NCBI RefSeq assembly: GCF_900102745.1
Contig: NZ_FMZF01000002.1
Coordinates: 930,001 to 994,000, forward strand
Length of the DNA: 64,000 bases
Origin: Geodermatophilus telluris
GTDB lineage: Bacteria > Actinomycetota > Actinomycetes > Mycobacteriales > Geodermatophilaceae
Reading direction: 5' to 3'
The first letter of the stretch is position 1. The number at the start of each line of letters is the position of its first letter. This document shows positions 39,521 through 48,546 of this stretch, piece after piece. Position numbers and translations under genes: made by a program. Under the pieces are notes generated by a model, which had not been told where the DNA came from, did no database searches, and was given only the letters and a program-made list of their open reading frames with translations.

Positions 39521-40989
39521 CCGGCGGTGAGCCGGCGGGCGAGCTCGGCGGCCAGCGCGGCGTCGCCCCGGGCGCGGGCGCCGAGCAGGCCCCAGCCCAG
39601 GTCGGCCACCGCGCGGGCGCGGCGCACCCCCGCGGTGACCGCGGGGTCGGGCAGCAGCTCGGCGCGGGCGCCGGCCGCCACCTCGGCCAGGTGGTCGAGG
39701 GCGGCGTGCAGCCGGCGGTCGTCACCCGCGGCGGCCGCGGCGGCGACCTCGCGCACCGCCGCGGGCAACCGCCGGCTGGCCGCGCGGGGCAGCAGCGCCA
39801 GCCCGACGGCCAGCGCGAGGACGATGCCGACCGCCGTCTCGGCGAGCCGCTCGGCAACCAGCCCGCCCGCCGTCGTCGTCGGGTTGCCGAGGTGGACCAG
39901 CAGCAGCGCCAGCGGCGTGATGCACGAGACCGCGAGCACGTACTGGGCGGCCACGAGCAGCTCCACCGCCAGCTGCAGCAGCCCGGCCAGCGCGATCCCC
40001 GCGGCCGGCGGCAGGTCGAGCCACACCACCAGGCCGGCGAGCAGCACCCCGACGGCGGTGCCGACGGCGCGCTGCAGCGCGCGGGTCCGGGTGGCCCGCG
40101 CGTCGGTGCCCAGCTGCACCGCGACCGCCGTCGTCACCGCCCAGTAGGGGCTGGTCAGCCCGAGGGCGACGGCGGCCAGCCCGGCGGCCGCCGCCCCGGC
40201 CCCCAGGCGCAGCGCCGTGGCGGCGGCCGGCGCGTGCCACCAGCGGGCCACCCCGGCCCCCGCCGCGGGAGCGGGGTCGGGACGCGGCGGTGCCGGGGGG
40301 AGGGCGGCGAGGAAGCGGGCCTCGACGTCGTCGAGGCGGTCGCGCAGGCCGCCGTCGTCCCGCCGGCTGCCCGAGCGCACGGCGACGTCGGCCAGCCGCA
40401 CCGCGCGGGCGGCGGCCGCCGGCGGGGAGCCGCCGCGCACCGCCGCCTCGGCCGCCTCCAGCGCGCGGCGCTCCGGCCCGGTCGGGTCCCACAGCCACGG
40501 CAGCACGCAGCCGGCCCAGGCCAGCGCGGCACCGGCCGCGGCGGCGAGCGCGTGCGGCAGCAGCCCGCCCGGGGCGGTGCCCAGCGCGCTCGACCCGCCG
40601 GCCACCAGCACCACGCCCAGCGGACCGGGTGGCCCGACCCGCCAGACGACCGCCGCCGCTGCCGCGGCGGCCACCAGGGCGGCGCAGGTGAGGACCAGGA
40701 CCACCGGGTGCCGGCCGGTCAGGGCGCCGAGCGTGCTGCTGAGCACCAGCGCCGCGCCCACCGCGGCGACCACCCCCGCGCGGCGGCGGTGGGGCAGGGC
40801 GTGCCCGTAGACGGCGGTGAAGGACGCCAGCGCCGCGGCCGAGCCCAGGTCGGGACGGCCCGCCGCCACCCCGGCCGCCAGCGCGGCGACCAGGCAGGCG
40901 GCCGCGGTGACCCCGCGCCGGCCGCCGGCCTGCCACAGCGCCGGGAGCACGGGCACCGGCGGGCCGAGCAGCGGGCGGACGACGGGCAC
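39505..40989 (-). CDS. FUSC family (aromatic acid exporter-like) membrane protein
   Basis: The 494-aa protein has two sets of about six transmembrane helices separated by a cytoplasmic linker of about 110 residues. The second set contains the FUSC signature LTSPYWAVTTAVAVQLGTDARATRTRALQRAVGTAVGV. FUSC proteins resemble AaeB exporters of aromatic carboxylates. CACGAT lies 6 bases before the GTG, matching the leaderless pattern found elsewhere in the window. Its 3' end overlaps the siderophore-binding gene by 16 bp. Confidence 0.85.
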   Translation of the reverse strand: MPVVRPLLGPPVPVLPALWQAGGRRGVTAAACLVAALAAGVAAGRPDLGSAAALASFTAVYGHALPHRRRAGVVAAVGAALVLSSTLGALTGRHPVVLVLTCAALVAAAAAAAVVWRVGPPGPLGVVLVAGGSSALGTAPGGLLPHALAAAAGAALAWAGCVLPWLWDPTGPERRALEAAEAAVRGGSPPAAAARAVRLADVAVRSGSRRDDGGLRDRLDDVEARFLAALPPAPPRPDPAPAAGAGVARWWHAPAAATALRLGAGAAAAGLAAVALGLTSPYWAVTTAVAVQLGTDARATRTRALQRAVGTAVGVLLAGLVVWLDLPPAAGIALAGLLQLAVELLVAAQYVLAVSCITPLALLLVHLGNPTTTAGGLVAERLAETAVGIVLALAVGLALLPRAASRRLPAAVREVAAAAAAGDDRRLHAALDHLAEVAAGARAELLPDPAVTAGVRRARAVADLGWGLLGARARGDAALAAELARRLTAGQPAS

Positions 40990-41046
40990 CTCCCCATCGT
41001 GGCGGGGGTCCGCCGTCCGGCCCGGGTGGCCGGGGTGTGAGCTTCC

Positions 41047-42018
41047 TCAGAAGCCGACGACGGCGTGCGGGGTGTAGGGCTCCTCGAGCCGGGCGACCTC
41101 GTCGTCGGTGAGGTGCAGGTCGACGGCGGCGAGGGCGTCGTCGAGGTGCCCGGGCCTCGTGACCCCGACGATCGGGGCGGTGACGACCGGCTTGGCCAGC
41201 AGCCAGGCCAGCGCCACCTGCGCCCGCGGGACGCCGCGCGCGGCGGCGACCTCCCCGACCCGCTCGACGATCGCCCGGTCGCTGCGCTCGTCGTAGAGGC
41301 GGCTGCCGAAGGCGTCGTTCGCGGAGCGGTGCGTCGTCTCGTCCCAGTCGCGGGTGAGCCGGCCCCGGGCCAGCGGGCTCCACGGGATGACGCCGACGCC
41401 CTGGTCGGCGCACAGCGGCAGCATCTCCCGCTCCTCCTCGCGGTTGAGCAGGTTGTAGTGGTCCTGCATGGAGACGAAGCGGGACCAGCCGCGCTCGCCG
41501 GCGGTGTACAGCGCCTTGCTGAACTGCCAGGCCCACATGCTGCTGGCACCGAGGTAGCGGACCTTGCCGCTGCGGACGCACGCGTCGAGCGCCTCCAGCG
41601 TCTCCTCGATCGGGGTGGCCGGGTCCCAGCGGTGGATCTGGTAGAGGTCGACGTGGTCCACCTGCAGCCGGCGCAGGCTGGCCTCGAGCTCGCGCAGGAC
41701 GGCGACGCGGGACAGCCCGCCGCCGTTGGGGCCGGGGCGCATCCGGCCGTGCACCTTGGTGGCCAGGACGACGTCGTCGCGGGTGGTGAACTCCCGGATC
41801 GCCTTCCCGGTGATCTCCTCGCTGGAGCCGCCCGAGTAGACGTTCGCGGTGTCGAGGAAGGTGACGCCGGCCTCGAGCGCCGCGCGGACGAGCGGCAGCG
41901 CCTCGTCCTCGGGCAGGCTCCACGGCGTCATGCCGCGCCCGGGCTCGCCGAAGCTCATCATCCCCAGGCAGATCCGCGAGACCTGCAGGCCGGTGGCGCC
42001 CAGGCGCACGTACTCCAC
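41047..42018 (-). CDS. Aldo/keto reductase
   Basis: The 323-aa TIM-barrel protein has the AKR tetrad: Asp and Tyr (FLDTANVYSGG), Lys (LATKVHGRM) and His (LYQIHRWDP). NREEEREMLPLCADQGVGVIPWSPLARGRLTR is typical of the YhdN/Tas-like subgroup. The start at the second GTG (42018) is preferred because GGAGGGT precedes it; the GTG at 42033 adds only five residues. The substrate is unknown. Confidence 0.88.
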   Translation of the reverse strand: MEYVRLGATGLQVSRICLGMMSFGEPGRGMTPWSLPEDEALPLVRAALEAGVTFLDTANVYSGGSSEEITGKAIREFTTRDDVVLATKVHGRMRPGPNGGGLSRVAVLRELEASLRRLQVDHVDLYQIHRWDPATPIEETLEALDACVRSGKVRYLGASSMWAWQFSKALYTAGERGWSRFVSMQDHYNLLNREEEREMLPLCADQGVGVIPWSPLARGRLTRDWDETTHRSANDAFGSRLYDERSDRAIVERVGEVAAARGVPRAQVALAWLLAKPVVTAPIVGVTRPGHLDDALAAVDLHLTDDEVARLEEPYTPHAVVGF

Positions 42019-42060
42019 GCCCCCACCCTCCACCGGCGGCGCGGGGACCGCCTCCTGGCC

Positions 42061-43134
42061 TCAGGGGAGCGCGGCGGCCAGCTCCGGCACGCGGTCGGCG
42101 ACGCCCTCGGGGAACGCGGTGAACGGCTCGGCCTCGACCCGGCGGCGGGCGCCGGTGCCGGTCCACCGCCAGGTGCCCACCGCCCGGCCCCCGACGACGA
42201 CGGTGGGCCGGAAGACCCCGTTGCCGCCCGGGACGATGCGGTCGGCGAACTCCGGCGGCACGGTGCAGGAGCGGTCGGCGTAGCCGAGGACGACCTCGTC
42301 GAACCCGGGCAGCAGGTGCAGGTCCTCGGCCTCCGCGCGGCAGGCGGCCAGCCGCTCGGGGACCTCCGGGTCCAGCAGCAGCTCGGTGCCGTCGGCGTCG
42401 ACGGCCGCCAGCCGGTCGCGCACGAGGGCGAGCCCGGCGCGCGCGTCGCGCACCGTCGTCCCGGCCCAGCGGACCAGGTCGGCGACGCCGGCCGGGCCGT
42501 GCCCGGTGAAGAAGCGCAGCGCGAGCTCGGCGAGCGCCTCCTCGCCGGTGGGCCGGCGCGGCTCGCGCACCCACTCCTCCAGCAGCACGAAGGCCTGGTC
42601 GCCGCCCGCGGTGGGGCCGAGGACGAGGGTGCCGGTCTGGGCGAGGAACCACAGCGAGTGGTAGCCCTTCTGCCCGGCGACGTCGCAGCCGCCGTCGGCC
42701 AGCGCGGCCAGCAGCTCGCGGCGGCCGAGCCGGCGGCCGCCGGACAGCGCCGCGACCGCCACCCCGCGTGCCCGCTCCAGGTCCTCGAGGGTGAGCCCGA
42801 CGACGGCCCGCCGCTTCGCCGCCCCGGCCAGCACCCGCCCGCCGAGCAGGTCGAGCAGCCAGGGCAGGTCCTCGGCGGCGGTCAGGTGCAGCGTGCCGCG
42901 CATCGGCCACGAGCGGACGACGGCGCCGGTGTCCAGCGCGGCCGACACCCCGGCACCCGACCGGCCGGCGGTGCGCAGCGCCACCGACGTCAACGCGCCG
43001 GGCAGCTCCTGCCCCTGGACGGCGAGCAGCCCGCGGACGGCGGCCGCGGCGTCGGGGAAGGGCGGCCCGGCCACCCGCTGGGCCACCAGCCGCAGCAGCG
43101 CGACCTCCCGGGGCGACACGCGGGGCACCGTCAT
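42061..43134 (-). CDS. Winged-helix DNA-binding protein of the HTH_42/AlkX-like family
   Basis: The 357-aa protein carries the family hallmarks AVQGQELPGALTSVALRT, SWPMRGTLHLTAAEDLPWLL, HLLPGFDEVVLGYADRS and the closing GRAVGTWRWTG. The family comprises tandem winged helices and includes DNA-repair-like glycosylases related to AlkX/YcaQ, which unhook interstrand cross-links. The QGQ motif is close to the QxQ catalytic motif of that family, so a repair glycosylase role is plausible, though the actual activity is unverified. It lies 14 bp downstream of the GNAT gene. Confidence 0.85.
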   Translation of the reverse strand: MTVPRVSPREVALLRLVAQRVAGPPFPDAAAAVRGLLAVQGQELPGALTSVALRTAGRSGAGVSAALDTGAVVRSWPMRGTLHLTAAEDLPWLLDLLGGRVLAGAAKRRAVVGLTLEDLERARGVAVAALSGGRRLGRRELLAALADGGCDVAGQKGYHSLWFLAQTGTLVLGPTAGGDQAFVLLEEWVREPRRPTGEEALAELALRFFTGHGPAGVADLVRWAGTTVRDARAGLALVRDRLAAVDADGTELLLDPEVPERLAACRAEAEDLHLLPGFDEVVLGYADRSCTVPPEFADRIVPGGNGVFRPTVVVGGRAVGTWRWTGTGARRRVEAEPFTAFPEGVADRVPELAAALP

Positions 43135-43148
43135 GCCCGCAGCCTGCC

Positions 43149-43703
43149 TCAGGGGGACGACGGCCGGCGCTCCCGGCGCACGTAGACCACGTCCTCGGCG
43201 TCGGGCTCGGTGGTCAGCGGGGTGAAGCCGGCGGCCGCGGCGACGCGCAGGCTGGCGGCGTTGTCCGGCTCGATGCCGAGCACGAACAGCTCCACGTCGG
43301 CGGTCTCGGGCGCGTCCACCAGCGCCCGCAGCATCGCGCTGCCGTAGCCGCGGCCGCGGCAGGCCGGGGCGACGACGTAGGCGGCGCCCATGCTGCGCCG
43401 GGGGTCGGTGGACACCACCCGCTCGGCCGCGGGGTCCCAGACGGTCCACCGGTCGTACACGTCGCCACCGATCTGCGCGACGAGCCGGTCGTCGTCGTCG
43501 AGCGCGACGAAGGTGTGCGAGCGCAGCACCCGGCGGCCGCGGAACTCCTCCTCCCGCGCGGCGCTGCGCAGCGCGAGCTCGCGCTCGGGCCACTCGGGGC
43601 CACCCAGGCGGCGCCGGGTGTCGGGGTCGTCGAACCAGGGGAGGACGGCGAGCAGGTGCTCGGGCTCGAAGGGCACCAGCCGGACCGACGCGTCGGCGCT
43701 CAC
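43149..43703 (-). CDS. GNAT family N-acetyltransferase
   Basis: The 184-aa protein has the GNAT core, with the acetyl-CoA-binding motif VVAPACRGRGYGSAMLRALV and the following LFVLGIEPDNAASLRVAAAAGF. It acetylates an amine of unknown identity. The GTG at 43703 is chosen because it starts the conserved VRLVPFEPEHLLAVLPWF; the GTG upstream would add an unlikely 16 residues. It is divergent from the methyltransferase at 43768. Confidence 0.85.
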   Translation of the reverse strand: MSADASVRLVPFEPEHLLAVLPWFDDPDTRRRLGGPEWPERELALRSAAREEEFRGRRVLRSHTFVALDDDDRLVAQIGGDVYDRWTVWDPAAERVVSTDPRRSMGAAYVVAPACRGRGYGSAMLRALVDAPETADVELFVLGIEPDNAASLRVAAAAGFTPLTTEPDAEDVVYVRRERRPSSP

Positions 43704-43767
43704 CGGCCCAGCCTCACCCACCCGCGCCGGGTCGGCACCGCCAGACCGCACTGCCAGACTGTGCTGC

Positions 43768-44367
43768 GTGCGCGCCGAGGACTGGGACGCCCGCTACGCC
43801 GAGCGGCAGCAGTGGTCGGCCGAGCCCAACGCGCTGGTCGCCGAGCTCCTGCGGGACGTGCCGCCGGGGACGGCGCTCGACCTGGCCGCGGGGGAGGGGC
43901 GGCACGCGCTGTGGCTGGCCGCCCGCGGCTGGCGGGTCACCGCCGTCGACTTCTCCGCCACCGGCCTGGCCCGCGGGCAGGGCCAGGCCGGCGCCGACCG
44001 GGTGGCCTGGGTGACCGCCGACGTCACCGACTGGGAGGCCGCGCCCGGGTCCGCGGACCTCGTGCTCGTCGCCTACCTGCACCTGCCGGACCCGCCGGTG
44101 ACCGACGTGCTGCGCCGCGCCGTCGGCTGGCTCCGCCCGGGTGGGCGGTTCCTGCTGCTCGGCCACGACGTCGAGAACCTCGTCGCCGGCGTCGGGGGGC
44201 CGCAGGACCCGGCGATCCTGCACAGCACCGACCGGCTGGCGCCCGTGGCGGAACTGCTCGACGTCGACCGGCTCGAGCAGGTGGCTCGCAGCACGCCGGC
44301 CGGCACCGCGCTGGACACCCTGCTGTGGGGACGGCGCCCGACCGGTCCCGTCGGTGCCCGGCGGTAG
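43768..44367 (+). CDS. SAM-dependent methyltransferase (TehB-like small class)
   Basis: The 199-aa class I methyltransferase has an N-terminal WDARYAERQQWSAEPNALV motif typical of tellurite/thiopurine-like methyltransferases. Motif I is ALDLAAGEGRHALWLAARGW, with VTAVDFSATGLARG binding SAM. CAGACT is 7 bases upstream of the GTG. The C-terminal ALDTLLWGRRP is conserved in this group. The target small molecule is unknown. Confidence 0.86.
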   Translation: MRAEDWDARYAERQQWSAEPNALVAELLRDVPPGTALDLAAGEGRHALWLAARGWRVTAVDFSATGLARGQGQAGADRVAWVTADVTDWEAAPGSADLVLVAYLHLPDPPVTDVLRRAVGWLRPGGRFLLLGHDVENLVAGVGGPQDPAILHSTDRLAPVAELLDVDRLEQVARSTPAGTALDTLLWGRRPTGPVGARR

Positions 44368-44377
44368 CGTCCCGTCC

Positions 44378-44503
44378 GTGCTGGGGATGGGCGGGGCCGG
44401 CGGCCGGGGAGCGCAGCGACGGCGACGGCTGGTGGCCGCCGTCGTGGTGGTGGCGGTGGTGCTCGCGACGGCCGCGACCGTGCTGTCCCTCCTGCTCGGC
44501 TGA
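44378..44503 (+). CDS. Small single-pass membrane protein
   Basis: A 41-aa product is predicted, with an Arg-rich start (GGRGAQRRRRLVAAV) and one helix (AVVVVAVVLATAATVLSLLLG) ending at the stop. TAGCGT is 7 bases before the GTG, a good leaderless -10. An ATG at 44387 is an alternative start. It sits 10 bp after the methyltransferase and 10 bp before the DUF1801-like gene. Coding is likely but not certain; no function is known. Confidence 0.5.
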   Translation: MLGMGGAGGRGAQRRRRLVAAVVVVAVVLATAATVLSLLLG

Positions 44504-44513
44504 GGAGGTGGAC

Positions 44514-44939
44514 GTGACCGACCCGGTGGAGGAGTGGTTCGCCGCGGCCGGGCCGCGGGAGGCGGAGCTGCGCCGCGTCGACGCGCTGGTGCGCGAGGCG
44601 GCGCCTGGCCTGGACCGCGAGCTCGTCGCGTCGGGATCGTCGACCCTGCTCGGCTACGGGCTGCTGCCCTACCGGCCGCGGTCGGCGCGCGAGACCACCC
44701 GCTGGCCGCTGGTGGCGCTGGCCGCGCAGAAACGGCACCTGTCGCTCTACGTCTGCGCGGTCGTCGACGGGGAGTACCTGCCCGAGGCGCGCGCCGAGCG
44801 GCTCGGCAGGGTCTCCTGCGGCAAGAGCTGCATCCGGTTCACCTCGCTCGACCGCGTCGACGCCGGCGAGCTGCGGGCCCTGCTCCGCGACGCGGCCGCG
44901 CTGACCTCCCGCGGCGGGAACGCCTTCTTCGTCTCCTGA
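44514..44939 (+). CDS. DUF1801 domain protein
   Basis: The 141-aa protein matches the YdhG/DUF1801 fold: it begins with VEEWFAAAGPREAELRRVDALVREAAPGLDRELVASGSSTLLGYG, then LAAQKRHLSLYVC and GKSCIRFTSLDRVDAGELRALL. The family binds small ligands; bacterial function is not established. GAGGAGGTG before the GTG is a strong ribosome binding site. It closes a small gene cluster with the methyltransferase and the mini-membrane protein. Confidence 0.85.
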   Translation: MTDPVEEWFAAAGPREAELRRVDALVREAAPGLDRELVASGSSTLLGYGLLPYRPRSARETTRWPLVALAAQKRHLSLYVCAVVDGEYLPEARAERLGRVSCGKSCIRFTSLDRVDAGELRALLRDAAALTSRGGNAFFVS

Positions 44940-45037
44940 GCCGGAGGGGCCGTGACCTAGGTCCCTGGTCCGGGCTGGTCCCGTCCGCCAGGCTGTCCCC
45001 GGTTGCGAAACGGGATCGGACGAGAGGGACCTGCCGC

Positions 45038-45244
45038 ATGACGATGACCGACGACCTCGCTCACGACAGCGCTGTCGAGCTCGCGGTGGCCCGTCTCGTG
45101 GACGAGTTCCGCCCGCGGGTGCGCCCGCAGGTCGTCGGCACCGTCGTCCGGTCCTGCCGGCGCGACCTCAGCGGTGTCCCGGCCACGGCACTGCCGGAGC
45201 TGGTCGAGCGGCTGGCCCGCACCCGCCTGGAGACCGTGGGCTGA
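45038..45244 (+). CDS. Small three-helix-bundle dimerisation-type protein
   Basis: The 68-aa product reads as three amphipathic helices (AVELAVARLVDEFRPRVRPQ, VVGTVVRSCRRDLSGVP, LPELVERLARTRLETVG). It is close to the three-helix bundle domain (DUF3562-like) that precedes ArsC/phosphatase domains in some actinobacterial proteins. Here it stands alone. GAGAGGGA precedes the ATG by 11 bases. A role in protein dimerisation is inferred from fold resemblance only. Confidence 0.65.
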   Translation: MTMTDDLAHDSAVELAVARLVDEFRPRVRPQVVGTVVRSCRRDLSGVPATALPELVERLARTRLETVG

Positions 45245-45287
45245 GGCGGTGGGGTAACCCGCTTGCTCCGTCCCGGACGATGACCGG

Positions 45288-46907
45288 GTGGGTTTCGTCG
45301 ACGTGAGCGGGGTCCGGCACACGCTGCCGGACGGGCGGGTGCTGCTGGACGACGTGTCGTTCCGCGTCGGCGAGGGTGCCCGCGCGGCGCTGGTCGGCGG
45401 GAACGGCGCGGGCAAGACGACGCTGCTGCGGATCGTCGCCGGCGACCTCGCCCCCGAGGCGGGGACCGTCTCGCGCAGCGGCGGCCTCGGCGTGATGCGG
45501 CAGTTCATCGGCTCGGTGCGCGACGACACGACCGTGCAGCGCTTCCTCGTCGACCTGGCCGGCCCGGCGGTCCGCGCTGCCTGGGACGCCGTCGAGGCCG
45601 CCGAGCTCACGCTCATGGAGACCGACGACGAGCCCGCGCAGCTCGCCTACGCCGCCGCCCTCGCGCAGTGGGGCGACGTCGGCGGCTACGACGCCGAGGT
45701 CACCTGGGACACCGTGACCGTCGCCGCGCTGGGCGTGCCCCACGACCGGTGCAAGTACCGGGAGCTGTCGACGCTGTCGGGCGGGGAGCAGAAGCGGCTG
45801 GCGCTCGAGGCGCTGCTGCGCGGGCCGGAGCAGGTGCTGCTGCTCGACGAGCCGGACAACTACCTCGACGTGCCGGGCAAGCGCTGGCTGGAGGAGCGGC
45901 TGCGCGAGACCCGCAAGACGGTGCTGTTCGTCAGCCACGACCGGGAGCTGCTCTCCCGGGTGGCCGACCGGGTGGTCACCGTCGAGGGCGGGACGGCGTG
46001 GGTGCACGGCGGCGGGTTCGCCGGCTACCCGGAGGCCCGCACCGCGCGGCACGAGCGGATGGCCGAGCTGCGGCGCCGCTGGGACGAGGAGCACCAGCGG
46101 CTGGTCGACCTGGTGCGCACGCTGCAGCAGCAGGCGGCGAACTCCCCGGACATGGCCAGCCGCTACCGCGCGACGCAGACGCGGCTGGCGAGGTTCGAGG
46201 CCGAGGGGCCGCCGCCGGAGCGGCCGCCGCAGCAGGAGGTCACCATGCGGCTGCGCGGCGGGCGCACCGGCGTGCGGGCGGTGGTCGCCGAGCAGCTGGA
46301 GCTGAGCGGGCTGATGCGGCCGTTCGACCTGGAGGTCTGGTACGGCGACCGGGTCGGCGTCCTGGGCGCCAACGGCGCCGGAAAGTCCCACTTCCTGCGG
46401 CTGCTGGCCGGCCAGGACGTCGCGCACACCGGCTCCTGGCGGCTGGGCGCGCGCGTCGTCCCCGGGTTCTTCGCCCAGACCCACGCCCACCCGGAGTGGC
46501 TCGACCGCACGCCGGTGGACCTCCTCTGGCACGGCGAGCCGGGCCGGCCGGGCGTCGACCGCGGCCGGGCCATGGCGGTGCTGCGCCGCTACGGCCTCAC
46601 GAACGTCGCCGACCAGCCCTTCCGCACGCTCTCCGGCGGCCAGCAGGCGCGGCTGCAGGTGGTGATGCTGGAGCTCTCCGGCGCGACGCTGCTGCTGCTC
46701 GACGAGCCGACCGACAACCTCGACGTGCTCTCCGCCGAGGCGCTGGAGGAGGCGCTGGCCGCCTTCGACGGCACGGTGCTCGCGGTGACCCACGACCGCT
46801 GGTTCGCCCGCTCCTTCGACCGGTTCCTGGTCTTCGGCGGCGACGGCCGGGTGTACGAGTCGGCCGAGCCGGTCTTCGACGAGGACCGGGTCGCCCGCGC
46901 CCGGTGA
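45288..46907 (+). CDS. ABC-F family ATPase (ribosome-associated type)
   Basis: The 539-aa protein has two ATP-binding cassettes without membrane domains. Walker A motifs are GGNGAGKTT (37-45) and GANGAGKSH, signatures LSGGEQKRL and LSGGQQARL, and Walker B LLLDEPDNYLD and LLLDEPTDNLD. A charged helical linker between cassettes (about 245-330, HERMAELRRRWDEEHQR) is the ABC-F interdomain arm. Such proteins act on the ribosome in translation control or antibiotic protection. GACGAT-N6-GTG suggests leaderless translation. Confidence 0.92.
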   Translation: MGFVDVSGVRHTLPDGRVLLDDVSFRVGEGARAALVGGNGAGKTTLLRIVAGDLAPEAGTVSRSGGLGVMRQFIGSVRDDTTVQRFLVDLAGPAVRAAWDAVEAAELTLMETDDEPAQLAYAAALAQWGDVGGYDAEVTWDTVTVAALGVPHDRCKYRELSTLSGGEQKRLALEALLRGPEQVLLLDEPDNYLDVPGKRWLEERLRETRKTVLFVSHDRELLSRVADRVVTVEGGTAWVHGGGFAGYPEARTARHERMAELRRRWDEEHQRLVDLVRTLQQQAANSPDMASRYRATQTRLARFEAEGPPPERPPQQEVTMRLRGGRTGVRAVVAEQLELSGLMRPFDLEVWYGDRVGVLGANGAGKSHFLRLLAGQDVAHTGSWRLGARVVPGFFAQTHAHPEWLDRTPVDLLWHGEPGRPGVDRGRAMAVLRRYGLTNVADQPFRTLSGGQQARLQVVMLELSGATLLLLDEPTDNLDVLSAEALEEALAAFDGTVLAVTHDRWFARSFDRFLVFGGDGRVYESAEPVFDEDRVARAR

Positions 46908-46914
46908 GTGCCGG

Positions 46915-47871
46915 TCAGTGCGCCGCGGTCGACTCCGCGCCGGAGCCCTTGCGCCGGTGCAGCGTGAGGCTGACGACCAGCACGACCAGGGCGCCGACGA
47001 CGAGGCCCACCAGCGCGCTGGCCAGCGTGTCGACCACCCACGCGAGGACGCCGCCGAGGGCTCCCGTGGCCTCGTGCACGGCCTCCTCCACGTGGTGCAG
47101 GGCGCCGTAGAGGGCGTGGAAGCCGAGCTCGTCGGTGCCCACGAGCAGGATGTGCCCGCCGACCCACAGCATCGCGGCGGTGCCGACCACGGTGAGCGCG
47201 GTGAGCAGCCGGGGCATGCCCTTGACCAGGCCGCGGCCGAACCCGGCGACGCCCTTCCTCGACGACCGGGACAGCTTCAGCCCGGCGTCGTCCATCTTCA
47301 CGATCAGCCCGACGACGCCGTACACGAGGACGGTGATCAGCACGCCGACGATCGCCAGGATCGCCGCCCGCGCCCAGAAGCCCTCGCTGGCCACCTCGTT
47401 GAGCGAGATCACCATGATCTCCGCCGACAGGATGAAGTCGGTGCGCACGGCGCCGGTGACGATCGTCTTCTCGTCGGGCACCGCCTCCTCCGGAGAGGCG
47501 TGCTCGTCGTGGCCGCCCCGGAGCCGGTGCCACACCTTCTCCGCGCCCTCGTAGCAGAGGTAGGCGCCCCCGACCATGAGGATCGGGGTGAGCAGCCAGG
47601 GCAGGAACTCGCTGAGCAGCAGGATCGCCGGGAGGATGATCAGCAGCTTGTTGCGCAGCGACCCGAGGGCGATCTTCCGGATGATCGGGATCTCGCGGTC
47701 GGCGGACAGGCCGCGGACGTACTGCGGGGTGACCGCGGTGTCGTCGACGACGACGCCGGCGGCCTTGACGCTGGCGCGGCCGGCGGCGGCCCCGACGTCG
47801 TCGATGGAGGCAGCGGCGGCGCGGGCGAGCAGCGCCACGTCGTCGAAGAGGGCCACGAGTCCACCGGCCAC
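46915..47871 (-). CDS. DUF808 family inner-membrane protein
   Basis: The 318-aa protein starts AGGLVALFDDVALLARAAAASIDDV after its GTG and continues with the characteristic KAAGVVVDDTAVTPQYVRGL and EIPIIRKIALGSLRNKL blocks. About six to seven membrane helices follow. The family (E. coli YedI) has no known function. GGAAGGA lies upstream of the GTG at 47871. It is divergent from the small HTH gene at 48011, with a palindromic operator between them. Confidence 0.88.
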   Translation of the reverse strand: MAGGLVALFDDVALLARAAAASIDDVGAAAGRASVKAAGVVVDDTAVTPQYVRGLSADREIPIIRKIALGSLRNKLLIILPAILLLSEFLPWLLTPILMVGGAYLCYEGAEKVWHRLRGGHDEHASPEEAVPDEKTIVTGAVRTDFILSAEIMVISLNEVASEGFWARAAILAIVGVLITVLVYGVVGLIVKMDDAGLKLSRSSRKGVAGFGRGLVKGMPRLLTALTVVGTAAMLWVGGHILLVGTDELGFHALYGALHHVEEAVHEATGALGGVLAWVVDTLASALVGLVVGALVVLVVSLTLHRRKGSGAESTAAH

Positions 47872-47963
47872 GGGAGGGTCCTTCCGCTCGGGCAGCACGG
47901 CGTGCTGCGCACCGTCATGGTGGTGCGTGGGGGCGGTGCCCCGTGCAGGCGGGCGTCACACGT

Positions 47964-48000
47964 CCGTCAGGACGCCTTGACTGTCAGGGTGTCCTGACGG
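47964..48000. promoter_or_regulatory. Inverted-repeat operator between DUF808 and HTH genes
   Basis: CCGTCAGGAC (47964-47973) is repeated inverted as GTCCTGACGG (47991-48000), with TTGACTGTCA between them. The element ends 10 bp before the HTH gene start and is a likely autoregulatory site, possibly also acting on the DUF808 gene. Confidence 0.55.
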
Positions 48001-48010
48001 ACGCTGGGTC

Positions 48011-48406
48011 GTGGACGTCGACGACCTGGAACGCGCGCACACCCTGGGCAGCGCGGTGCTCCGGTACGAGGAGCTGCGCACCCGGGAGTCCCTGACCGAC
48101 CCCGACGACCCGGCCGGGCCCCGGCCGCTGTCGCGCGAGGAGTCCCTCGAGCTGCTGGCGCTCGGCGAGGTGATCGCGCGGCGCGCCACCCAGGGGCGTC
48201 AGCTCACCGTCCGCACGGCGCGGACCACCGGCGCCTCCTGGGCGCAGATCGGCCGGGCGCTCGGTGCCACCCGCCAGTCGGCGTGGGAGGCGCACCGCCG
48301 GTGGATCGACGCCCAGGTCGCCCAGCGCGGCACCGGCGGTGCCCTCGGTTTCGACGACGACGAGGCCGCCGAGGCCCGCGCCCTGCTGGCGAACGACGCA
48401 GATTGA
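48011..48406 (+). CDS. Small helix-turn-helix DNA-binding protein
   Basis: The 131-aa protein has an acidic N terminus and a helical region (LSREESLELLALGEVIARRA). A C-terminal helix-turn-helix (GASWAQIGRALGATRQSAWEAHRRW, about 82-106) of the type found in short actinobacterial regulators follows, then an acidic tail. The GTG lies 10 bp from an inverted repeat that could be its binding site. The regulated genes are unknown; DUF808 is the nearest candidate. Confidence 0.8.
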   Translation: MDVDDLERAHTLGSAVLRYEELRTRESLTDPDDPAGPRPLSREESLELLALGEVIARRATQGRQLTVRTARTTGASWAQIGRALGATRQSAWEAHRRWIDAQVAQRGTGGALGFDDDEAAEARALLANDAD

Positions 48407-48440
48407 AGGACCCTCCGCGCTGCCCCTGAGATGGTCCCCG

Positions 48441-48523
48441 TGCAGGGGCCCGCCGCGAGCGGTCACCGGCGTCCCTGCAGGGTCCCGCCGCGAGCGTGCG
48501 AGCGGTCGGGGGCAGGGAGGTCC
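48441..48523 (-). repeat. Dispersed intergenic repeat, two tandem copies
   Basis: Read on the minus strand, 48523-48472 runs GGACCTCCCTGCCCCC, then ACCGCTCG, CTCGCGGCGGG and CCCTGCAGGGA. A second partial copy (48470-48441) has ACCGCTCGCGGCGGG followed by CCCCTGCA. The same order is found at 60532-60584. Inverted TCCCTGC/GCAGGGA ends allow a hairpin. The element fills the gap after the aldo/keto reductase stop and may also act as terminator. Confidence 0.55.
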
Positions 48524-48546
48524 TTCCAGGGGGCACGGGGGTCCTT

